64,000 nt of DNA from Acidobacteriota bacterium (lineage in GTDB: Bacteria > Acidobacteriota > Terriglobia > Terriglobales > Acidobacteriaceae). Where the stretch lies: assembly GCA_021846275.1 (NCBI GenBank), contig JAJZBZ010000002.1:727475-791474 (forward strand). Reading direction: 5' to 3'. The stretch's first letter is position 1; each line of letters starts with the position of its first letter. The translations under genes were made by a program, and so were the position numbers. A model generated the notes under the pieces. It was not told the origin of the DNA. It did no database searches and saw nothing but the letters and a program-made list of their open reading frames with translations. Of the stretch, positions 26,459-34,829 are shown one piece after another.

Positions 26459-26541
26459 CTGGTGGATTGGATGCGGGAAAAAGCGAAAGGGTCGGACTAA
26501 GATAGAGAGACAGCAAATCGAAAGACGGTGGATAGAAAACG

Positions 26542-27741
26542 ATGAGCGAAGCCAGCCAGTTCAGCCGCATACAGCGTCTGCCGCCTTATGTTTTTAACAT
26601 TACCGGCGAGATGAAGGTGAACGCGCGGCGGCGCGGCGAGGACATTATCGACTTTGGGATGGGGAATCCGGATGGCGCGACGCCTCGTCACATTGTGGAC
26701 AAAATGATTGAGGCGGCGCAGAAGCCAGTGACGCATCGGTACTCGGTTTCGAAGGGGATTCCGCGTCTTCGGCGGGCGATTGTGAACTGGTATCAGACGC
26801 GGTATGGGGTGGAGCTGAATCCGGATCGCGAGGCGATTGTGACGATCGGGTCGAAGGAGGGAATCTCGCACCTGTGCCTGGCGATTCTGGATTCGAATGA
26901 CACGGTGGTGGTGCCGAATCCGAGCTATCCGATTCATATCTACGGCCCGGCGATTGCGGGGGCGCATGTGGTGAGCGTGCCGGTGCATAATCAGGAGCAG
27001 TTTCTGGCGGAGCTGGAGAATCTGATTCCGCGGATGATGCCGAGGCCGAAGGCGCTGATTGTGAATTTTCCGTCGAATCCGACGACGGAGTGTGTGGAGC
27101 TTCCGTTTCTGGCGCGGCTGGTGGAGCTGGCGCGGGAGTATGGGTTCTGGCTGATTCATGATCTGGCGTATGCGGATATTGCCTTTGACGGCTACCGGCC
27201 ACCGAGCGTGATGGAGGTGCCGGGAGCGAAGGATGTGGCAGTGGAGTTCTTCACGCTGTCGAAGAGCTACAACATGCCGGGCTGGCGCGTGGGTTTCATG
27301 GTGGGAAATCCGACGCTGGTGGCGGCGCTGGCGCGGCTGAAGAGCTACTTCGATTACGGAACGTTTACACCGATTCAGGTGGCCTCGATTCTGGCGCTGG
27401 AGGGTCCGCAGGAGTGCGTGGCGGAGATTTGCGAGACGTATCGGAGGCGTCGCGACGTGCTGGTGGAGGGGTTGAACCGGATTGGCTGGGAGATGGCGCT
27501 GCCGCGTGCGACGATGTTTGTCTGGGCGCGGATTCCGGAGCCGTTTCGTCACCTGGGTTCGCTGGAGTTCAGCAAGCTGCTGCTGACTGAGGCGAAGGTT
27601 GCGGTCAGTCCGGGCATTGGGTTTGGCGAGTATGGTGACGGGCACGTTCGCTTTTCGCTGATCGAGAACGAGGAGCGTACACGGCAGGCGCTGCGCGGGA
27701 TGCGACACCTGCTGGCTGTGCCCAGCGGCGCGGGTGAGTGA
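26542..27741 (+). CDS. alaC: AlaC-type / LL-DAP-family aminotransferase
   Basis: A 399-aa PLP-dependent class I/II aminotransferase. Evidence: 'RIQRLPPYVFNITGEMK', 'DIIDFGMGNPDGATP', 'FPSNPTTECVELPFL' (PLP-contact Asn), 'HDLAYADIAFDGY' (Asp/Tyr), and the Schiff-base lysine in 'FFTLSKSYNMPGWRVGF'. This subfamily (AlaC/YfdZ) makes alanine from pyruvate and glutamate; relatives act in methionine or lysine pathways. Length is standard, and the start sits in the divergent gap with the membrane-protein gene. Confidence 0.92.
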   Translation: MSEASQFSRIQRLPPYVFNITGEMKVNARRRGEDIIDFGMGNPDGATPRHIVDKMIEAAQKPVTHRYSVSKGIPRLRRAIVNWYQTRYGVELNPDREAIVTIGSKEGISHLCLAILDSNDTVVVPNPSYPIHIYGPAIAGAHVVSVPVHNQEQFLAELENLIPRMMPRPKALIVNFPSNPTTECVELPFLARLVELAREYGFWLIHDLAYADIAFDGYRPPSVMEVPGAKDVAVEFFTLSKSYNMPGWRVGFMVGNPTLVAALARLKSYFDYGTFTPIQVASILALEGPQECVAEICETYRRRRDVLVEGLNRIGWEMALPRATMFVWARIPEPFRHLGSLEFSKLLLTEAKVAVSPGIGFGEYGDGHVRFSLIENEERTRQALRGMRHLLAVPSGAGE

Positions 27742-27793
27742 GCGGCGCGTGGGTATGAGCGGCATGGTGGAGGGTGTGGAATGAATTTTTCGG

Positions 27794-28645
27794 TCAGGCC
27801 GAGGCAGGCGTTTCGAGCCGGAGGGTCATGCCTTCGCGAGCGCAGCATGTGAGCGGGAACTGGGTCTGCGCTTCGGCGAGGATGGCGTCGAGCGTGGCAT
27901 CGTCGTGCGCCGGGTCATGGTGAAAGAGCACGAGCTGGGGAATCTGTGCTTCGAAGGCGACGGAGACGGCGTCGCGCCAGGTGCTGTGGCCCCAGCCGTG
28001 ACGCTTTTCGTATTCAAGCGGAGTGTATTGCGCGTCGTAGACGAGCAGGTCGGCGCCGCGAGCCACGGTGTTGAGCCTCGCGTCGGCCTCCGGGTCGCCA
28101 TGTTCGTGGTCGGTGGCGATGACGATGGAGTGAGCGCCATCGCTGATGCGGTATCCCTGAGAGCGCTGCGGGTGGTGCAGGTCAAAGCTCTGGACGGTGA
28201 GTCCGGCGATGGGAAGCGTGGAGTGCTCGATTTGGCGAAATTCGACGTGCTGAGAGACCTGAAGGAAATCGATGGGGAAGTATGGGGCGACCATCTGGCC
28301 GGCGAGGATCGAGCGCAGCTTCTCGGGCGGGTGGAAGGAATAGAGAATGATGCGGGCTTCGGGATGGAAGAGCGGCGCGAAGAATGGCAGGCCCTGGATG
28401 TGATCCCAGTGGAAGTGAGTGAAGAGCAGGTGAATCTCTGGCAGAGCTGGGCGCGCGCAGAGTTCCACGCCGAGGGTGCGGATGCCGCTGCCTGCGTCGA
28501 GGATGAGGATGGCGTCTCCGCGGTCGATGGCGAGGCAGGCGGTGTTGCCGCCGTAGCCGAGATTGGCGGAGACCGGGGTTGGAATGGAGCCTCGCACGCC
28601 CCAGAAGGTGATGGAGAGGTTCGAATTTGAGTCAACTTGCGTCAT
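27794..28645 (-). CDS. MBL-fold metallo-hydrolase
   Basis: A 283-aa metallo-beta-lactamase-fold hydrolase. Metal motif 'LLFTHFHWDHIQGLPFF' (HxHxDH), 'VIATDHEHGD', and 'LVLFHHDPAHDD' near the C-terminus. 'ITFWGVRGSIPTP' at the N-terminus is characteristic of a subgroup related to phosphodiesterase/RNase Z-like enzymes, which often occur with cyclic-nucleotide signalling genes. Substrate is unknown. It lies next to the CHASE2 cyclase pair on the same strand, so a cyclic-nucleotide phosphodiesterase role is possible. Confidence 0.9.
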   Translation of the reverse strand: MTQVDSNSNLSITFWGVRGSIPTPVSANLGYGGNTACLAIDRGDAILILDAGSGIRTLGVELCARPALPEIHLLFTHFHWDHIQGLPFFAPLFHPEARIILYSFHPPEKLRSILAGQMVAPYFPIDFLQVSQHVEFRQIEHSTLPIAGLTVQSFDLHHPQRSQGYRISDGAHSIVIATDHEHGDPEADARLNTVARGADLLVYDAQYTPLEYEKRHGWGHSTWRDAVSVAFEAQIPQLVLFHHDPAHDDATLDAILAEAQTQFPLTCCAREGMTLRLETPASA

Positions 28646-28754
28646 ACGGAACCGGATGGGGAGGGTTTAGGAATAGGGTGAAAGTGGTGGCGGAGACGGG
28701 AGCAGTTTGAGGGTATGTCTCCGCCCAATCGGGCCAGAGGGCACTATCCATTTC

Positions 28755-29429
28755 TCAATGGATGAGTTTCCAATCGGCATCGGCGAGGGATTCTGTAGCG
28801 CTGACGGAGTTGTAAAGCGTGGCGCGACCGAGAAGTGCTGTCTGATTGGCCGGGTCTTTGGCCAGAACGGCATTGTAGGCGACGACGGCGTCGTACCAGA
28901 CGCGGTGCTGGACGTATACGGACGCGGGGTCTGTGGTGGAGGCAAGTGCGGACTGGATGGCTGTGCGCTCCGCGCCATCGACGATTACGAAGGTGACCGG
29001 AGCGGGTGCGCCGCCGAGCATGTCGTTTTCCGGGATGATCGTCCAGCGGTAGGTATTGCCGGGCTTGAGCGCGGGCGCGTCAGCGGGATAGGTGAGGCTG
29101 GTGGCCGAGGTGGTGGCTTCATACATCTCGATGCCGTTGATGGTGCTCAGGCGGAAGGTGACCTTAGTGGCTCCATCGGGAGCGGACCAGAAGAAGGTGG
29201 GCGTGAGCGAGTAAGCCTTGCCGCTGGCGGGAGCGTAGATGCGCGGCGTACCCAGATCGCGGGAAGCTCCACCGATCTGGTTGGCGCTCTTGCCGGATTT
29301 GGCGGAGAGATCAAAGCCGCTGAGTTTGGCGTGGACGCGCACGGGGTGTGGCGTGGGCGTCTGTGCCGGGAGCGCGAAGGGCGTGAGCAGGGCAACGAGA
29401 AAAAGAGCAAGCGTGGCAGGGTGTTTCAT
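28755..29429 (-). CDS. Secreted protein, DUF928-like (tentative)
   Basis: A 224-aa protein from an ATG at 29429 with signal peptide 'LALFLVALLTPFALPAQ'. The middle is beta-rich: 'PTFFWSAPDGATKVTFRLS', 'YRWTIIPENDMLGG', reminiscent of DUF928. The C-terminal part looks helical and TPR-like ('YDAVVAYNAVLAKDP'). DUF928 genes are commonly next to CHASE2-domain genes in other phyla. Here it directly follows the CHASE2 cyclase gene on the same strand, supporting a functional pair. The family call is by resemblance only. Confidence 0.6.
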   Translation of the reverse strand: MKHPATLALFLVALLTPFALPAQTPTPHPVRVHAKLSGFDLSAKSGKSANQIGGASRDLGTPRIYAPASGKAYSLTPTFFWSAPDGATKVTFRLSTINGIEMYEATTSATSLTYPADAPALKPGNTYRWTIIPENDMLGGAPAPVTFVIVDGAERTAIQSALASTTDPASVYVQHRVWYDAVVAYNAVLAKDPANQTALLGRATLYNSVSATESLADADWKLIH

Positions 29430-29617
29430 GACCGATCTCCTGAGTGAGGCGCGGCGAAAGAAGCAGCGCGTGGTGGTGAAGCAAATTGCCTGGCGAGGAC
29501 GCGGAGCGTGGAACGCAGTTTCCGCAGGACTGCAAGCTATGCAGGCCAGACGGGGCACGGGTCCGAAACCGGGCAGGTGGGAAAGGAACGACACGAAATG
29601 TGGTAATTCGGCGAGGT

Positions 29618-31543
29618 TCATTGAGCGACACTCTCTTTCGCCGCCACGCCTTCGACGGTTGCCGAGGGGCGAACGGTGAAGATGGGAACAGGTTCTTCGA
29701 GACCGGCGACCTTGGCAGGGCCGAGCGGTTCGATCGGATAGTCTGCGCCGACGAGCAGCTCGCGCGTGTCTTCCGAGAAGAGTATCTCAGTTTTGAAAGG
29801 CTTGTTCAGACTTTCAAGCCGAGAGGCAAGATTGACGGTAGCGCCGATCACTGAGTACTCCTGACGGGACGCTGAGCCGATGCTGCCGGCCATCAGCGGT
29901 CCGGAATGTATCCCAACACCTATACGCAGGGCGGGCTGGGTTGGATCGCCATTATTTTCCTGGTTGAGTGTTTCGACGCGAGCGATCATTGCGAGGGCGC
30001 AGTCGAGAGCGCGACGGGCGTCCTGTTGGGGCGAGCCAGAGCTGAGGGGAAGGCCGAAGATGATCATGAGGCCGTCACCGATGAATTTGTTGAGGAAGCC
30101 GCCGTGTGCGCGGATGACCTGATCCATGGCGGTGAGGTAGCGATTGAGCCAGGAGAGAACCTGAGCAGGCGGTTGGCCGGCGCTGAGAGCGGTGAAGCCG
30201 CGAATGTCGGTGAACATGACGGTGGCGATGTGCTCCTCGCCGCCGAGGGAAAGTTCGTTGCGGCGGCTCCAGATGGTCTCCGCCACGGCGGGATCGACGT
30301 AGCTGGAGAACAGTCCCATGAGCTGTTCGCGCTGGGCGCGGGCTTCGCGGGAGGCAAGTTTTTCCTGAGCGAATTGCAGGCCGAGAGCAAGCGGAACGGT
30401 GAGCAGCATGGCCAGTTCGGGGGCCAGATAGGGGAGCCAGAAATGAGTGCGCGCATAGAGGATGGTGGGAGCGGCGAAGCTGACGACCATGAGTCCGAGC
30501 AGGCGGGCGACGCCGGGGCCAAGCTCAAAGGCGAGCAGGAAGTATGTGGCGACGCAGGTGGAAATGAGGATGAAGGCGATCTGCATCCACTCCGGGGCCA
30601 GATGCGCGGTTTTGCCTTCGATGAGTGAACGGATGGCGGCGGCGAGAATGTCGGTTCCGCCCATGCGTTCGCGCAGGCCATCCTTGCCGGCAAGACGGAA
30701 GAGCGGCGTGAAGAAGGTATCGCGCGCGGCATCGTTGGACTGGCCGATGAGGACGAGTTTGTCATGAAAGATCGAGGGAGCGAGTTTGCCGGTGAGCACG
30801 TCCCAGGCAGAGATGTGGGTGGCCGGATGCTGTCCCCAGGCGCCGATGAGCGCTGTGGAGAGTTCGCGGGAGTGGTAGGGAACATCATGGCCAAGAAAAC
30901 GGGCGGCGTTCGCATCCTTCGGTTCGATGGTTTTGCCGGTGTACTGCTGGGCAAGAAAGACGGGAAAGCTGACCGAGGGTGGGTCGCCGGCGGAAAAAAG
31001 ATTGAAGTCGCGGACGAAGCCGTCGGGTTCGATGGGCAGATCGACGAGGGCGTAGCCGAGCGCGCCGGGAGTGCCGTCCTTGCAGTAGCCGGAGTCGGCG
31101 CGGGGGTCTTCGGGCTGGCAGAAGAGCGGCAGGGGATGGACGGCTGGCAGACTGGCCGTGGCGGCCTGGCTGGCCAGCACGACCACGCCAGCCTGAGTGA
31201 GCACCTGCTGCATCCGCTGGTCTTCGGCGGCGGAGCGCGGCTCGGAGAGAAAAACATCGAGGCCGATGACGCGCGGCTGACCGGAGGCGACGCGCGCAAT
31301 GGCGTCAGCGATGGTCGAGCGGGGAATCGGGTATTGGCGGATATGGTCAAACGTCGGCTCGTCGAAGTCGACGAAGAAGATGTCCGGTGAGGACGGACTG
31401 AGACCGCCGTGATCGATGGTGAAGTCGTAGGTGAAGTGGTCAGTGTCCTGAAAGGCAGGGAGGTGACGAAGAAACAGCACAGCGCCGGACGCGACGGCGG
31501 CAAGGATCACGCCAGAGTACAGACGCTGTATGGAACTGTGCAT
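29618..31543 (-). CDS. CHASE2-domain adenylate/guanylate cyclase
   Basis: A 641-aa transmembrane class III cyclase. An N-terminal anchor is followed by an extracytoplasmic CHASE2 sensor (about 45-300: 'IFFVDFDEPTFDHIRQYPIPR', 'VIGLDVFLSEPR', 'KLVLIGQSNDAARDTFFTP'). Three membrane helices (about 330-400) come next, then a short coiled linker and the catalytic domain. Cyclase motifs: 'MFTDIRGFTALS' (first metal Asp), 'FIGDGLMIIFG' (second metal Asp), 'RIGVGIHSGPLMAG' and 'YSVIGATVNLASRLE'. It should make cAMP (or cGMP) in response to an external cue. It lies 5 kb from a protein with two cyclic-nucleotide-binding domains. Confidence 0.93.
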   Translation of the reverse strand: MHSSIQRLYSGVILAAVASGAVLFLRHLPAFQDTDHFTYDFTIDHGGLSPSSPDIFFVDFDEPTFDHIRQYPIPRSTIADAIARVASGQPRVIGLDVFLSEPRSAAEDQRMQQVLTQAGVVVLASQAATASLPAVHPLPLFCQPEDPRADSGYCKDGTPGALGYALVDLPIEPDGFVRDFNLFSAGDPPSVSFPVFLAQQYTGKTIEPKDANAARFLGHDVPYHSRELSTALIGAWGQHPATHISAWDVLTGKLAPSIFHDKLVLIGQSNDAARDTFFTPLFRLAGKDGLRERMGGTDILAAAIRSLIEGKTAHLAPEWMQIAFILISTCVATYFLLAFELGPGVARLLGLMVVSFAAPTILYARTHFWLPYLAPELAMLLTVPLALGLQFAQEKLASREARAQREQLMGLFSSYVDPAVAETIWSRRNELSLGGEEHIATVMFTDIRGFTALSAGQPPAQVLSWLNRYLTAMDQVIRAHGGFLNKFIGDGLMIIFGLPLSSGSPQQDARRALDCALAMIARVETLNQENNGDPTQPALRIGVGIHSGPLMAGSIGSASRQEYSVIGATVNLASRLESLNKPFKTEILFSEDTRELLVGADYPIEPLGPAKVAGLEEPVPIFTVRPSATVEGVAAKESVAQ

Positions 31544-31646
31544 TGCAGATTTTTATATCACCGATGTTGCGAGTTGAGATAGGCTGAAGACGCCTTTTCT
31601 CATGGATATTTCGGGGGCAATTTTTCGACAGAAAGTTCCGTTCACG

Positions 31647-33212
31647 ATGCGACGACGTTTGGATTGGTTGCGCGGGTGGTTGGGCTGTGCGAGTGTATGC
31701 GGACTTGCGGCGAGCCTGCTGAGCTGCGCCGGGAGCGGGTCCAATCCTGCGGCAGTGCCGCCGTATACACCGAGCACGGCCGACAACGTGTTGACGCAGG
31801 CGGAGGTGCAGTCGATTGCGCAGGCGGCGGCGGCGAGTGTGAATGTGCCGCTGGTGATTGCCATCAGCGACCGGCGCGGCGTGATTCTGGCGGTGTATCA
31901 GTCGACAGGCGCGCCGACCACAGCGGTGTCGAATTTTGGCAAGATGGTCCCTGCCGATGAGGAGGCAGCTGCGCTGGCGCGGACGGCGGCGTATTTCTCG
32001 AACGATCAGGCTCCGCTGAGCAGTCGGACAGTGCGCTTCATCAGTGCGACGCATTTCGCGCCCGGGATTGCGAATACGGCCTCCGGGCCGCTCTATGGCA
32101 TTGAGAATACAAATCGCGGGTGCAGCTTCAACGTGATTTATTTACCGGGTCAATCGCTGCCGGTGACGGGATTGCTTCATGGCCCGGGGCCGGGATTGGG
32201 AATCCAGACGGGCAAGGTGGATGTGCAGGATTCCGACCAGACGGCGGTGAATCCGGGTGGCGTGCCGATCTTCAAAAACAATCGTGTGGCGGGCGGCATC
32301 GGAGTGGTGGCCGAGGCGGGGACGGCGAATTACAACGCTGTTGTGGAATATGCGGCGGTCGCGGCAACGATCGGGAATGGATTTGCGCCAACGGTGCCGT
32401 ATCCCGGTGTCGTGGTGGTGGGCGGATTCGCTCTGCCGTTTGTGAAATATACGACGCTGCCGGGCGGAGTGAGCGCGGGAACCGGAGCCGGGAGCTTCAC
32501 GCTGGGGCCGATGGCTGGCAGCGGACAGGCTCCGGAGGGTGATCTGATTGCCGAACAAGGCTCGAAGTTTGCCAACGGGCTGACGCTCGCGCAGGTGCAG
32601 CAGATTGTGCAGCAGGTGATTGCCACAGCCAATGTGACCAGGGCCGCGATTCGCCTGCCGGTGGGTTCACGGGCGAAGTTTGTGATTTCCGTGGCCGATC
32701 TGGATGGGTCGCTGCTGGCTTTGTATCGGATGTCGGACGCGACGATGTTTTCCGTGGATGTAGCCGTGGCCAAGTCGCGCAATGTGATTTACTTCAGCGG
32801 GCGGAACGCCGAGGTGGATATTCCCGGTGTTCCGCCGGGAACGGCGGTGACCAACCGCACCATTGGATTTGCGGCGCAGCCGCTCTATCCGAGCGGAATT
32901 AACGGGACTGAGCCGGGACCGTTCTTCCAGCTTTTTCTGAACGATCTGGCGCACCCATGTACGCAAGGCTCGCAGCCTGCGAACTCGAATCAGAACGGAG
33001 TGGTGTTTTTCCCTGGCTCGTTGCCGCTCTACCTGAACGGGAAACTGGTGGGCGGACTGGGGGTCTCCGGCGACGGCGTGGATCAGGATGACTATGCGGC
33101 GGCGGGCGGCGCGGTTGACTTTCAGGCTCCAATGGCGATCCGGGCGGACAACATTATTCTTCGCGGCGTGCGACTACCGTATCAGAAGTTTCCGGAGAAT
33201 CCGACGAACTGA
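31647..33212 (+). CDS. Tandem GlcG/HbpS-like haem-binding lipoprotein
   Basis: About 521 aa from the ATG at 31647 (the frame is open to 31602). A signal sequence 'GCASVCGLAASLLSC' ends in a lipobox, so it is an exported lipoprotein. Two GlcG/HbpS-type domains follow: 'VLTQAEVQSIAQAAAASVNV..VIAISDRRGVILAVYQS' and 'LTLAQVQQIVQQVIATANV..FVISVADLDGSLLALYRM', each with 'GGIGVVA'- or 'GGLGVSG'-type ends. The HbpS fold binds haem or corrinoid-like ligands. Tandem duplication plus lipid anchoring is unusual. It is divergent from CHASE2 and immediately precedes the cytochrome locus. Confidence 0.85.
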   Translation: MRRRLDWLRGWLGCASVCGLAASLLSCAGSGSNPAAVPPYTPSTADNVLTQAEVQSIAQAAAASVNVPLVIAISDRRGVILAVYQSTGAPTTAVSNFGKMVPADEEAAALARTAAYFSNDQAPLSSRTVRFISATHFAPGIANTASGPLYGIENTNRGCSFNVIYLPGQSLPVTGLLHGPGPGLGIQTGKVDVQDSDQTAVNPGGVPIFKNNRVAGGIGVVAEAGTANYNAVVEYAAVAATIGNGFAPTVPYPGVVVVGGFALPFVKYTTLPGGVSAGTGAGSFTLGPMAGSGQAPEGDLIAEQGSKFANGLTLAQVQQIVQQVIATANVTRAAIRLPVGSRAKFVISVADLDGSLLALYRMSDATMFSVDVAVAKSRNVIYFSGRNAEVDIPGVPPGTAVTNRTIGFAAQPLYPSGINGTEPGPFFQLFLNDLAHPCTQGSQPANSNQNGVVFFPGSLPLYLNGKLVGGLGVSGDGVDQDDYAAAGGAVDFQAPMAIRADNIILRGVRLPYQKFPENPTN

Positions 33213-33276
33213 CGAGACCAGGCTCGAGGAATCGGCACAGAGAAGACATCGGGTGAAATCCTCTCAACGAATATTT

Positions 33277-34653
33277 TCAGCGCAGCGTCTGATGGACACG
33301 CTGGAGCTGGGCGGCGAACTGTGGTGCGTTGTATGCGGAGGGGTTGCTGACGAGCTTGTAGAGACCGTCTATGGCGGCGCGAGTTTCCGGATTTTTGCCG
33401 CCAGCGTTGGCATCGGCGATGTAGAGCGAGTCGATGGTCATGGTGGCCTGTTCGGCAGTGCGCTCGCCGTCGAGAGAGATGGCGTCGGCCTGGGCCGTGA
33501 TGGAGCGCAGCAGGCGCTCGGTGCGGGCGCGGTCAAAGGTTGCGTTCTGCAGTTCAGCGGCGAGCCTGGCCGCAAGATTGGCCGCGTGGTTGGCGGCGGC
33601 GGTGACGGCAGCGCGGTCGGCGCTCATGCTGGTGACAAGCTGGGCTACGCGGCTGGCGGTCTGGTCGAGTTCAGCGTTGGTGGACGGGTCCACTTGGTCG
33701 GCGATCTGCTGGAAGAGCACGTAGCGGGAGAGATTGTAGGGAGGGTCACCGGCGCGATGGCCGGGATAGCCGCTGCGCTGGCGCCAACTGAGCGGTCCGG
33801 TGAGCGAGTGATGGCAACTGATGCAGTCCATCTCACTGAATTCAGGCCAGGGACCGGAGTGAGCGGAGCGGGCAAGCCGCTGCATGGAGGCGCGCAGCTC
33901 GACGGCCTGACCGATAGCCCAGGCGCGCGTGCCGAAGAGCGTATCGTTCAAGGGCTGACCGGCGGCGTTTTTCTCCACCCAGTGAGGCGGCTCGACGGCG
34001 GTGAAGCTGTCCAGTTCAAAGCGGAGATCGGGGTGGCCGGCGGCGATCAGCTCATGATCGACGCTCATGCCGGGAGCGCCGAGGTGGCAGGTGAGGCAGC
34101 GCTCGGTGCGCAGGATGAGGTTGCGATTGTCGTAGAGGCCGAGGGCGACCATCTGCGCGTGCTGCGCGTTGGTCTGAATGTGCGGGCCGATCCAGCGTGA
34201 GGCTGGTCCGTGGCAGCTTTCGCAGGAGACGCCGTCGGCGATGTCGAATTTGCGCGCCTGAAGTGAAGTGGGGACATCGAGCGCGTGACAGACCAGGCAG
34301 CGCGGGGCATTTTCGGCTGGGCCAAGACGGAGCGTCAGTGCGATCTGTTCGCCGAGTGGTTCGGTGAGCGCGGTGTAGGCGTGCGCGTGTTTATCGCGAG
34401 TGACCCAGGTGGAATATTCGTTCTGCAGCACGCGCGTGACGGAGCGGGGTTCAATGCCGCCGTGGCAGGCAACGGCGGAGCAGGAGCCGGGGCCGACGTA
34501 CTGGCCATCGCCGGGGTGAATGTCAGCCGCATTGGCCAGGGAGTGAAGCCGGGGACTGAGAGAAGCCTGTGCTGCGGCGGGAAGCGCGCCGAAGAGAGCT
34601 GCCACGAAAAGCAGGAAGGAGGGATGCAGATAACGTCGGAGATCAGAAGCCAC
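33277..34653 (-). CDS. Cytochrome c554-like multihaem protein
   Basis: A 458-aa secreted cytochrome starting at GTG 34653, with 'aaggaaag' six bases upstream. The signal peptide ends about residue 30. Five haem sites: C58-x4-C63-H64 (an extended CX4CH motif), C119/H123, C144/H148, C186/H190 and C277/H281 (CISCHH). The C-terminal 150 residues are helical and haem-free. The layout resembles the cytochrome c554/NrfA-related family that relays electrons in the periplasm. It is divergent from the NuoEF-like gene, and a good sigma70-like promoter precedes it. Confidence 0.9.
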   Translation of the reverse strand: MASDLRRYLHPSFLLFVAALFGALPAAAQASLSPRLHSLANAADIHPGDGQYVGPGSCSAVACHGGIEPRSVTRVLQNEYSTWVTRDKHAHAYTALTEPLGEQIALTLRLGPAENAPRCLVCHALDVPTSLQARKFDIADGVSCESCHGPASRWIGPHIQTNAQHAQMVALGLYDNRNLILRTERCLTCHLGAPGMSVDHELIAAGHPDLRFELDSFTAVEPPHWVEKNAAGQPLNDTLFGTRAWAIGQAVELRASMQRLARSAHSGPWPEFSEMDCISCHHSLTGPLSWRQRSGYPGHRAGDPPYNLSRYVLFQQIADQVDPSTNAELDQTASRVAQLVTSMSADRAAVTAAANHAANLAARLAAELQNATFDRARTERLLRSITAQADAISLDGERTAEQATMTIDSLYIADANAGGKNPETRAAIDGLYKLVSNPSAYNAPQFAAQLQRVHQTLR

Positions 34654-34697
34654 GCGCGCTTTCCTTCAGCTAGCAGAGGAGTGAGGTGTTCGCTGTG

Positions 34698-34726
34698 TTT
34701 ATAATCCGCGCGACGAGGAATGTAAA
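34698..34726 (-). promoter_or_regulatory. Sigma70-like promoter of the c554-like cytochrome gene
   Basis: On the minus strand, '-35' tttaca (34721-34726) and '-10' tataaa (34698-34703) are separated by exactly 17 bp. Start codon GTG 34653 lies about 45 bp downstream with a good ribosome site between. Confidence 0.65.
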
Positions 34727-34829
34727 CCAAAATTATTCTCCGCGCACAGCAGGGTATTCCGATGTACATTGATGCAGAGTCTCCAAACTGCAAAACGACG
34801 GGTTGCAAAAGGACAGGTTGCTAACGCCG

